This document shows positions 24,060 through 30,304 of a DNA stretch of 30,304 nucleotides, one piece after another. The notes under the pieces were generated by a model. That model ran no database searches, had not been told where the DNA came from, and saw only the letters and a program-made list of their open reading frames with translations. The stretch covers positions 1-30,304 of the forward strand of contig JAEWVF010000089.1 in the NCBI GenBank assembly GCA_023459215.1. The letters run 5' to 3'. A program made the position numbers and the translations under genes. Position 1 is the stretch's first letter, and every line of letters begins with the position of its first letter. Source of the DNA: Chloroflexota bacterium. GTDB taxonomy: Bacteria > Chloroflexota > Anaerolineae > Anaerolineales > Villigracilaceae.

Positions 24060-26042
24060 TTATTCTTTTAATCTCGCGGCCACAATTTCTGCCACATCCA
24101 GCACCTGCATGGTCTCGTCCGCTTTGGCGGCGTCGCTCATCATCGTCAGGCAGAACGGACAGCCAACCGCCAGGGTCTGCGCGCCAGTGGTTTTGGCCTC
24201 AGCATAGCGGGCAGCATTGACGCGCCCATCGCCGGGTTCTTCTTCCTTCCACATTTGCGCGCCACCCGCGCCACAGCAAAACGATTTGGCCGCATTGCGC
24301 GGCATTTCAATGGTTAATGCGCCCGATTTCTTCAATACATCACGCGGTTCGGCAGTAATTCCATTGTGGCGGCCCAGATAACAGGGATCGTGGAATGTCA
24401 CCGATAGCTGATCGCCGCTGGCCGACAACTCGATTTTCCCAGCCCCGACCAGTTCATTGATCAACTGCGTATGGTGGATCACCGTGTAATTGCCACCAAA
24501 AGCCGGGTACTCGTTCTTGAGCGTATGCAGGCAGTGCGGGCAGGTGGTGACAATCCGTTTGGGTGCGACTTCATTTAATAGTTCAACATTGCCGCTGGCC
24601 AGGCCAAAGAAAATATCCTCGCGTCCGGCGCGACGGGCCGAATCGCCTGTGCACTGTTCGTTCTTGCCCAAAACGGCATAGTTCAGGCCGGCCGCATTCA
24701 GGATTTTGGCGAAAGCGCGGGCAGTTTTCTGGGCACGGGCATCCGTAGCCGGGGCGCAGCCCACCCACCAGAGCAGTTCCGGCTCAGGATTTTGCTCAAT
24801 CGTAGGAACAGATAAGCCCTCGGCCCACTTCAGCCGGTCGGCGGGTGAAACATTCCAAGGGTTGGCGTTGCGCTCCATGCCGCGGAAGGAAGCTTCGAGT
24901 TGTTTGGGCACGCTACTCTCCATCAGCGCCAGGTTGCGGCGGATATCGAGAATATCGCGCATCGGCTCGTTGCCGACCGGACAAATATCGACACACGCCC
25001 CACAACTGGTGCAGGCCCAAACCGCTTCTTCGGGAATCAGGTCGAGAAGTGGCTTGTCCGTTCCGAAGCCCAGGTTGAAATTGTAGCGTTTGTTGATTTC
25101 GAGCGCCGCCGGGCTGAGAATCTTGCCGGTCGTGTAGGCCGGGCAGACCTCCTGGCAGCGGAAGCACATAATACAGGCGTAGGCATCCACCACCTGCTCG
25201 TATCCCAGGTCGGCCACTTTGGCCGCGCCGAACTGCTCGATTTTCTCATCATCCATGTTTATGTAGCCCAACTCGCCGATGGACTTACGTTCGGGTTTGA
25301 GCGCAAAGTTAATCGGCGCGAAGAACAGGTGGATGTGTTTGGAATACGGGAAATAGGGCAGGAAGGCGGCGATGGCGCCCATCGACAGCCAGAAGGTGAT
25401 CCGCTCCCCAGCCATCAGCGCCTCGGGACTCATCCCCACCCACAGGCTGGCTACCGTTGAAATAAACGGCTGCCAGGGATCGGCGCCATGCTCAGCGACG
25501 AAGAACGATTCGCCGATTAAGCGGGCCGAGTTGTGCAGGAAGATAAACCCGGCCACGATGGCCGAATCGCGGCTGATGCCGGTGCGCGCTTCGGGCAGTA
25601 AAAGCGTATTTTGACGGGACGAGAGTGTCGCGGGGCGCAGGACAAAGCGCCGAAAGGCCAGGGCAACGATCCCGAGCAGAATGGCTACGTTGGCAAAGTC
25701 CGCCAGCAGCCGGTAAAAGTCCCCGAAAAGGCCGGTGTTATCGACCCAACGCCAGCCAAAGTAAGCGTACAGGGTGTCGTTCAGGTTAATCAGCAGGAAG
25801 GCGATAAAGCCCCAGCCAATCAGTCCGTGCAGCAGACTGATAACCGGGCGAAAACGAAAAACCGGCTGGAAGCTGAAAAATTTGAACAATGCGCCGCCCG
25901 CTTTGCGCAAGACGGTCTGCCAATCGGGCTTGCCGCGCGCGCTGGCGATGTTGGCAACGATGCGCGCCACCCCGCGCCAGGTGAAATAGAGTGAAACGAG
26001 CAGCGCAATGGCAAAGATGATTTTCTCGGCAAGCGTAAGCAT
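24060..26042 (-). CDS. Membrane-bound FeS oxidoreductase: cytochrome b-like domain + 2x[4Fe-4S] + CCG domains (HdrD/EMO-like)
   Basis: 660 aa from MLTLAEKIIF, with GGGAGG just upstream. Residues 1-245 hold about six membrane helices resembling the NarI/HdrE cytochrome b fold; candidate haem ligands are H72, H170 and H236/H238. Two 4Fe-4S motifs follow: CIMCFRCQEVCP (C290, C293, C296, C300) and CTSCGACVDICP (C344, C347, C350, C354). The C-terminal half has CCG-type elements: WWVGCAP, EQCTGDSARR, TTCPHCLHTLKNEYP, FHDPCYLGRH and SFCCGAGG, then VGCPFCLTMM. This matches proteins proposed to pass electrons between ETF or other soluble donors and the menaquinone pool (EMO-type). No etfAB genes are in the window. 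A LysR gene lies upstream in the same orientation. Confidence 0.93.
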   Translation of the reverse strand: MLTLAEKIIFAIALLVSLYFTWRGVARIVANIASARGKPDWQTVLRKAGGALFKFFSFQPVFRFRPVISLLHGLIGWGFIAFLLINLNDTLYAYFGWRWVDNTGLFGDFYRLLADFANVAILLGIVALAFRRFVLRPATLSSRQNTLLLPEARTGISRDSAIVAGFIFLHNSARLIGESFFVAEHGADPWQPFISTVASLWVGMSPEALMAGERITFWLSMGAIAAFLPYFPYSKHIHLFFAPINFALKPERKSIGELGYINMDDEKIEQFGAAKVADLGYEQVVDAYACIMCFRCQEVCPAYTTGKILSPAALEINKRYNFNLGFGTDKPLLDLIPEEAVWACTSCGACVDICPVGNEPMRDILDIRRNLALMESSVPKQLEASFRGMERNANPWNVSPADRLKWAEGLSVPTIEQNPEPELLWWVGCAPATDARAQKTARAFAKILNAAGLNYAVLGKNEQCTGDSARRAGREDIFFGLASGNVELLNEVAPKRIVTTCPHCLHTLKNEYPAFGGNYTVIHHTQLINELVGAGKIELSASGDQLSVTFHDPCYLGRHNGITAEPRDVLKKSGALTIEMPRNAAKSFCCGAGGAQMWKEEEPGDGRVNAARYAEAKTTGAQTLAVGCPFCLTMMSDAAKADETMQVLDVAEIVAARLKE

Positions 26043-26066
26043 GGTTCCTCCCGGGCTAGAATGGCG

Positions 26067-26108
26067 CGTCCCTTTTCCCAAACCCGTAAAGGGATAAGAA
26101 AAGGGACG
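26067..26108 (-). other. Inverted repeat in the 5' leader of the FeS oxidoreductase gene
   Basis: CGTCCCTTTT (26067-26076) is inversely repeated as AAAAGGGACG (26099-26108). It ends 25 bp before the start codon. It lacks a T-run, so it looks more like a leader structure or protein-binding site than a LysR terminator. Confidence 0.5.
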
Positions 26109-26127
26109 GGATACTTCCTTAGTGTAG

Positions 26128-26157
26128 CATATAATGCCCGTGGGTATAAAATGTAAA
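26128..26157 (-). promoter_or_regulatory. Putative promoter of the FeS oxidoreductase gene
   Basis: Minus strand TTTACA (26157-26152), 18-bp spacer, TATATG (26133-26128) in the AT-rich gap between the LysR stop and the FeS gene. The -35 matches five of six consensus bases, the -10 four of six. Confidence 0.4.
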
Positions 26158-26160
26158 ATT

Positions 26161-27105
26161 TCAAACGGCAGGCACTACCCCGCTAAGGTTGCCAATCGCA
26201 TCACTCAAAATCTGGGCGCGGTTCTCCTGCACAAACTCCCAGAAGCGGGCTTCGGCGCGGGTAAAGACCGAGGCCACATGCCGGTACAGGTAAATGCGCT
26301 GGACAATTTCCAGCCCCTCGACATCGACCCGCTTCACCCGGCCCAACGCCAGGCCGCGCGCGGCTACCAGTTCGGAAACAAAGGCGACGCCAATGCCCTC
26401 CTCGACCGCCATCTCGATGGCTTCAGCATTACCCAATTCCATGACCACGTTAAGCATGTCCGGCATAATTCCGTGCTGTTTCAAGGCTGTAAAAACCACT
26501 TCGGAGGTGCCCGAAGAATCCTCGCGACGGATGAACGGCTGGTCGAGCAAATCGGCGGGCAGGGCGCGGCCATAATCGGCCCAGGGATGATTGGTCGGTA
26601 CAATCAAGATGACATGGTCTTCGAGCAGGGGCATATATTCCAGGTCGCGGTGTTCGACGCGGCGGCTCATCACCCCGAGAGCCAGGGTTTGATCAATCAG
26701 TCTCTCGACGATGGAACTGCGGCTGCTGATTGCCACCCGGCTGCGCACAAGAGAGTACTCGCGCCGGAAGGCCGCCAACAAATTGGGCAGGATGTATTTC
26801 CCAGACGTGGTCGAGCAGCCAATGGTCAACTCGCCGGCCACTTCGCCCTTGACGTTAACCAGCGAATCTTCCAGCAAACGCATCGAGTTGAGCACTTCGC
26901 GCGCCATCGGCAGGATGGCTTGCCCAACCTCGCTTAATTGCACTGAACGCCCATGACGCATGAACAGTTCGACGCCATAGCTTTTTTCAATCGATTGGAT
27001 ATTCTGGCTGACTGCGGACTGCGAGAGATGTAAACGGGAGGCCGCCCGGCTAAAGTTCAATTCTTCGGCAGCCGTAACAAACACGCGCAATTCAGGGATA
27101 TTCAT
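26161..27105 (-). CDS. LysR-family transcriptional regulator
   Basis: 314 aa. The N-terminal winged helix-turn-helix (about residues 1-60) reads FVTAAEELNFSRAASRLHLSQSAVSQNIQSIEK, followed by the linker helix and a periplasmic-binding-like effector domain (about 90-295, TIGCSTTSGKYILPNLLAAFRR). It resembles CbbR/CysB-type members in the linker, but the effector cannot be named. It is divergent from the transposase-domain fusion gene and upstream of the FeS oxidoreductase gene, so either may be its target. A TTATCA-N6-TGATAA palindrome lies 41 bp upstream of its own start. Confidence 0.95.
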   Translation of the reverse strand: MNIPELRVFVTAAEELNFSRAASRLHLSQSAVSQNIQSIEKSYGVELFMRHGRSVQLSEVGQAILPMAREVLNSMRLLEDSLVNVKGEVAGELTIGCSTTSGKYILPNLLAAFRREYSLVRSRVAISSRSSIVERLIDQTLALGVMSRRVEHRDLEYMPLLEDHVILIVPTNHPWADYGRALPADLLDQPFIRREDSSGTSEVVFTALKQHGIMPDMLNVVMELGNAEAIEMAVEEGIGVAFVSELVAARGLALGRVKRVDVEGLEIVQRIYLYRHVASVFTRAEARFWEFVQENRAQILSDAIGNLSGVVPAV

Positions 27106-27145
27106 AGATGCGCCCTTATCGAGTAACTATCAGGAAAACGAAAGA

Positions 27146-27163
27146 TTATCAGCCCTATGATAA
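27146..27163. promoter_or_regulatory. Palindrome TTATCA-N6-TGATAA, candidate LysR operator
   Basis: A perfect 6-bp-arm dyad in the divergent intergenic region contains a T-N11-A core as expected for LysR-type binding sites. It sits upstream of the LysR ATG and about 137 bp from the divergent fusion gene. Confidence 0.5.
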
Positions 27164-27234
27164 GCAAATCTGAACCATGCGATTAGTAACATTCATCACA
27201 ACATAAAGGCCGCAATGTCACACAAACATGACAA

Positions 27235-27263
27235 ATTTGAAACCATCTTAATATTTTTCAAAT
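27235..27263. other. Inverted repeat ATTTGAAA / TTTCAAAT upstream of the fusion gene
   Basis: Eight-base perfect arms at 27235-27242 and 27256-27263 with an AT-rich 13-bp spacer. It could be an operator or UP-like element for the gene starting at 27300. A TGATAA at 27285-27290, only 9 nt before the ATG, and the lack of a Shine-Dalgarno suggest a leaderless transcript. Confidence 0.35.
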
Positions 27264-27299
27264 GTTGCCCGCAGGGCATGGGCGTGATAAACTTCCAAC

Positions 27300-28946
27300 A
27301 TGGCTTATCCCCTATTGGTACTATCCCCCCACAAAGCCTTTGGAAACCTGATTGCCCAGGGGTTACCTGAATATGGGGTTCATCTCACTGCGGATTTCTC
27401 CGAAGCGATTCAATTCATCCGCCAGCATACACCCACGCCGCCCGTCCTGCTCGATGCAGACCTGGACGAGGCGGATATTTCCGTTCTGGATATCGGCCTG
27501 GCCCTGCGCCAGATCAGGCCGGATGTCAACCTGATCCTGATTGCGCGCGAAGGCCAGAATACCATTCGCTTGAAGGACCTGCCCCTGCGGGCGGTCTTGT
27601 CCAAACCGCTTTCGCTGCCCGATTTGCAATCCGCCTTAAAAAAGGTGACTGTTTTCCCCCAACCGGCGCGCATGCCAAGCCCGACCATCCCGCCGCTGCC
27701 CGATAGCGAACTGGACTGGCTGCAAGATGTCAGCCGCGCCGCGCGCCACCTGACACGCCTGATGCTCGAATCTTCGGCCCAGGCCGCGCTCATCACTCGT
27801 CAAAACGAATTATGGGCTTACGCCGGGCAGTTGAAGCGCGAAGCCGCCCAGGAATTGGCGCGTTCGGTGCAAAAGTATTGGGATACCCAATCGCAAAGCG
27901 ACCTGCTGCGCTTTATCCGCCTGGAGGCGACCGAAGCCCAGCACATGCTTTATGCGCGCCGCCTGACCGCTTCGATGGTATTGGCGCTGGTTTTTGACGC
28001 TGAAACTCCCTTCAGCACCATCCGTGCCCAGGCCGGTCAACTGGTGCGCTCGCTGGCCGAAGTCCCCCCCGACCAGACCAGCCAGTTTAGCATGACAGAG
28101 AACGCCGCCGAATTTGCCGAAGGCGAAGACCTGGACAACCTGCCGCCCATCTCAGACCTGCTCGGGGATGTCCCGCCGCCGGTGCCGCCCAAACAGGAGC
28201 GCAAAGCGCACGTTTCCCTGCCCTGGGAACAAAAACCGGTCCAGCCCCAACGCCCCAGCAAAGTCGAACCGCCGCTGGTGACCACCCATCCGATGTTCTC
28301 GCCCGACTACAGCCGCGAAAGCTCCCCGGCTGTGCGCCGCCGCGAAGAGCGAATTTCGCTCACCGACCTGGAACAGACTCGCGCCGGCCGGGCGGTCAGC
28401 GACAGGAATCCCGCCGCGGAGCAGCCAGACGACTTGGCCGTAACCCGCGCCCAAAAGCCCAACCCTGATCCCAACTCGATCATCGAAACCCGGCCCCAAT
28501 CGGTCACGGAAGTTGCCCACCGCATCGTGCTCGAACCGGCCTCGCCCGCCATGTATAACCTGAACTATGCCTGCCTGCTGGTGCCGCGCTTCGATAACCA
28601 TCACCTGACCGGCGACCTAGCCGACCAGATTAACGAGTGGGTCTCGCAGGTGTGCATCGCTTTTGGTTGGCGGCTGGAGCACATCTCCGTCCGCCCGGAA
28701 TACCTGCAATGGGTGGTCAGCGTCCCACCGGCGACCGCGCCAGGCTACATCATGCGCATCGTCCGCCAGCAGACATCGGAGCGGGTTTTCAAGGAATTCC
28801 CGCGCATCAAAAGCGATAACCCGTCCGGCGATTTCTGGGCGCCAGGCTACCTGATCATGGGCGGCTCGCAGCCGCATCCGCAAAAGCTGGTGCGCGACTT
28901 CATCGAGCAGACCCGCCAACGCCAGGGTTTGCGCCGCGACAAATAA
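27300..28946 (+). CDS. Fusion: degenerate receiver + roadblock-like segment + Pro-rich linker + inactive IS200/IS605 TnpA-like domain
   Basis: 548 aa. Residues 4-116 have a CheY-like rhythm (PVLLDADLDEADISVLDIGL, then AVLSKPLSLPDL), but the first-strand acidic pair is replaced (LVLSPHKA) and the Thr/Ser switch is Ala, so phosphorylation is doubtful. Residues 138-255 resemble a roadblock/LC7 or longin-type fold (AALITRQNELWAYAGQLKR, then MVLALVFDAETPFSTIRAQAG). Residues 256-415 form a Pro/Arg/Asp-rich, probably disordered linker. Residues 419-540 resemble the Y1 transposase fold: YNLNYACLLVPRFDNHHLTG, WRLEHISVRPEYLQWVVSVP, FKEFPRIKSDN, FWAPGYLIMGG and KLVRDFIEQT. Where active enzymes have H-x-H I see Y468 and Q470, and where the catalytic Tyr sits I see F534. 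No transposon ends flank the gene. A DNA-structure-binding regulator is one possible role (inference). Confidence 0.85.
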   Translation: MAYPLLVLSPHKAFGNLIAQGLPEYGVHLTADFSEAIQFIRQHTPTPPVLLDADLDEADISVLDIGLALRQIRPDVNLILIAREGQNTIRLKDLPLRAVLSKPLSLPDLQSALKKVTVFPQPARMPSPTIPPLPDSELDWLQDVSRAARHLTRLMLESSAQAALITRQNELWAYAGQLKREAAQELARSVQKYWDTQSQSDLLRFIRLEATEAQHMLYARRLTASMVLALVFDAETPFSTIRAQAGQLVRSLAEVPPDQTSQFSMTENAAEFAEGEDLDNLPPISDLLGDVPPPVPPKQERKAHVSLPWEQKPVQPQRPSKVEPPLVTTHPMFSPDYSRESSPAVRRREERISLTDLEQTRAGRAVSDRNPAAEQPDDLAVTRAQKPNPDPNSIIETRPQSVTEVAHRIVLEPASPAMYNLNYACLLVPRFDNHHLTGDLADQINEWVSQVCIAFGWRLEHISVRPEYLQWVVSVPPATAPGYIMRIVRQQTSERVFKEFPRIKSDNPSGDFWAPGYLIMGGSQPHPQKLVRDFIEQTRQRQGLRRDK

Positions 28947-28959
28947 CTGTTCTGGAAAC

Positions 28960-28994
28960 AAAATCGCCGTCCGGGTTCCGGGCGGCGATTTTTT
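28960..28994. terminator. Bidirectional rho-independent terminator between convergent genes
   Basis: Arms 28960-28974 and 28978-28992 pair over 15 bp with a single G-T pair (AAAATCGCCG... with ...CGGCGATTTT), 3-nt loop, T-run on the plus strand and A-rich flank on the other. It serves the fusion gene (stop 28946) and radA (stop 28998). Confidence 0.9.
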
Positions 28995-28997
28995 CGC

Positions 28998-30304
28998 TTA
29001 AGCGATATGGCGGCCCGTTGGCCGTTCGCGCTGGATGGCAAACGCCGATTCAAGGGCATCATGCACCGAGCGGGCCTCGATAATCTGGATGTTATCGGGC
29101 CAGGGTTCAGCCTTGCGCAGGCGTTTGGGCACAATGGCGGCTTTAAATCCGAGCTTTTGGGCCTCGCGCAAGCGGACAGGCATCTGTCCCGGCAGGCGCA
29201 GTTCGCCAGCCAGGCCGATCTCGCCAATCAGGACCGCATCGGCGCGGACGGGCAAGTCGCGCATCGAGGAGGTCACGGCGGCGGCAATCGCCAGGTCGGC
29301 GGCCGGCTCATCGATCTTGATACCGCCAACAACGTTGACGAAAATATCCTGTTCAACCAGCTTGACCCCCACCCGGCGCGAAAGCACCGCAGCAATCATC
29401 AGCAGGCGGTTGGTATCGACCCCGTTCGGGGTGCGGCGGGCGTTGCCAAACTGGGTCGGCGAGGTCAGGCCTTGCAGTTCGACCAGCAGCGGGCGGGTGC
29501 CCTCCATCGTTACAGCAATGGCCGAGCCGGGCGCATTGACCATACGCTCGGCCAGGAAAGCCTCGGAGGGATTGGGCACTTCGGCCAGTCCCTTTTCACG
29601 CATCTCGAAGACACCCACCTCGGCAGTCGCGCCAAAGCGGTTCTTGACCGAGCGCAGCAGCCGGTAGGCCTGGAAGCGGTCGCCTTCGAGATACAGGACG
29701 GTATCGACGATATGTTCCAGCACCCGTGGCCCGGCAATCGCGCCTTCCTTGGTAACGTGCCCGATGACAAAAACACTCACGTTCTGCGATTTGGCCAGTT
29801 CGCGCAACTGTGACGAGCACTCGCGCACCTGCGAGACCGACCCGGCGCTGGATTCCAGTTCAGGCAGGTAAACCGTCTGGATCGAATCGACAATCAATAG
29901 TTCCGGGCGCACCTCGCGCACATGCTCCAGGATGGTTTGCAGGTTGGTTTCGGTCACCAGGAACAAACTATCAGGGAACTGCCCGCTGCGCTCCATCAAA
30001 CGGTCGGCGCGCATCTTGATTTGGCGTTCTGATTCTTCGCCGGAGACGTACAGGACGCGCTTGCTCCCAGCCATGGCCAGGGTCATTTGCAACATCAAGG
30101 TCGATTTACCGATGCCGGGGTCGCCGCCGACCAGCACAATCGAGCCGGGCACGATCCCGCCGCCGAGCACGCGCGAAAATTCGCCAATCGGAACCGGAAT
30201 GCGTTCTTCCGAGTCCCCGCCGATGTCGCCGATTTTGCGCGGCGAGGTGCGCCCGGTCAGACCGCGGGCGGCGTTCGGACTTTTGGCCGGGCCGGCTTCC
30301 TGGA
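28998..30304 (-). CDS. radA: DNA repair protein RadA (Sms), N-terminus cut by window edge
   Basis: RadA is a RecA-like ATPase helicase that drives branch migration during recombinational repair. About 434 residues are visible and the frame is open to the window edge (QEAGPAKSPNAARGLTGRT at the edge), so the N-terminal C4 zinc finger should lie just outside. Present are Walker A GGDPGIGKST, LLIVDSIQTVYL (Walker B region), the diagnostic KNRFGATAEVGVFEM and the C-terminal Lon-protease-like domain with GGIKIDEPAADLAIAAA. An internal GTG at 30170 is not the real start because the conserved RIPVPIGEFSRVLGGG precedes it in frame. It is convergent with the fusion gene across a shared terminator. Confidence 0.96.
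   Translation of the reverse strand, partial: QEAGPAKSPNAARGLTGRTSPRKIGDIGGDSEERIPVPIGEFSRVLGGGIVPGSIVLVGGDPGIGKSTLMLQMTLAMAGSKRVLYVSGEESERQIKMRADRLMERSGQFPDSLFLVTETNLQTILEHVREVRPELLIVDSIQTVYLPELESSAGSVSQVRECSSQLRELAKSQNVSVFVIGHVTKEGAIAGPRVLEHIVDTVLYLEGDRFQAYRLLRSVKNRFGATAEVGVFEMREKGLAEVPNPSEAFLAERMVNAPGSAIAVTMEGTRPLLVELQGLTSPTQFGNARRTPNGVDTNRLLMIAAVLSRRVGVKLVEQDIFVNVVGGIKIDEPAADLAIAAAVTSSMRDLPVRADAVLIGEIGLAGELRLPGQMPVRLREAQKLGFKAAIVPKRLRKAEPWPDNIQIIEARSVHDALESAFAIQRERPTGRHIA

Noticed and set aside
27300..28946. An active IS200/IS605 insertion sequence
   Set aside because: No flanking hairpin ends or TnpB gene are seen, and the catalytic residues appear to be replaced; the domain is fused to a large N-terminal part.
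1..30304. CRISPR array or phage/defence island
   Set aside because: No regularly spaced repeats, cas genes, integrase, or phage structural genes were seen.

Overview
The window looks like a chromosomal segment of a GC-rich, probably anaerobic bacterium. My best guess is a member of the Chloroflexota, Anaerolineae-like. This rests on the style of the genes: a GH3-type adenylating enzyme, many B12-type radical SAM paralogues, a MacB-type exporter with two adaptors and no TolC gene beside it, and an HdrD/EMO-type iron-sulfur oxidoreductase. There is no 16S gene or other decisive marker, so the assignment is tentative. I see no tRNA, rRNA, CRISPR array or active insertion sequence.

Layout. (1) 1-2296: a glycerate 2-kinase (cut by the left edge) is divergent from a D-2-hydroxyacid dehydrogenase of the glyoxylate/hydroxypyruvate reductase type; together they form a glycerate module. 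(2) 2323-13656, all on the minus strand: a block of four paralogous B12-type radical SAM enzymes, one SPASM-type radical SAM protein with a membrane anchor, and a double-GNAT protein. A second set follows downstream: a small membrane protein, a 236-residue protein of unknown function and a GH3-family acyl-adenylating enzyme. Most junctions overlap or lie 1-3 bp apart; two intergenic spots carry dispersed-repeat sequences. I do not recognise this combination as a named pathway. (3) 13791-20714, minus strand: a six-gene operon of two HlyD/MacA-type adaptors, a MacB-type ATPase and permease, an OmpR-family regulator and its histidine kinase. An 11-bp-spaced direct repeat upstream is a likely regulator box. 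(4) 20862-26042, minus strand: an acyltransferase-3 membrane protein with a clear terminator, an SMP-30/gluconolactonase-type hydrolase, a CorA-type metal transporter with a small upstream ORF in its leader, and a membrane-anchored FeS/CCG oxidoreductase. (5) 26161-28946: a LysR regulator divergent from an unusual fusion protein. (6) 28998-30304: radA, cut by the right edge.

The two most unusual items are the fusion protein at 27300-28946 and the radical SAM block. The fusion joins a degenerate receiver, a roadblock-like segment, a long Pro-rich linker and a C-terminal domain resembling the IS200/IS605 TnpA fold. In my alignment by eye its HUH histidines and catalytic tyrosine are replaced, so it looks like an exapted, catalytically dead transposase domain. 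The radical SAM block has the composition expected of an unassigned C-H-functionalising pathway, plausibly acting on a lipid or an acyl acid. Functions given for both are inference.
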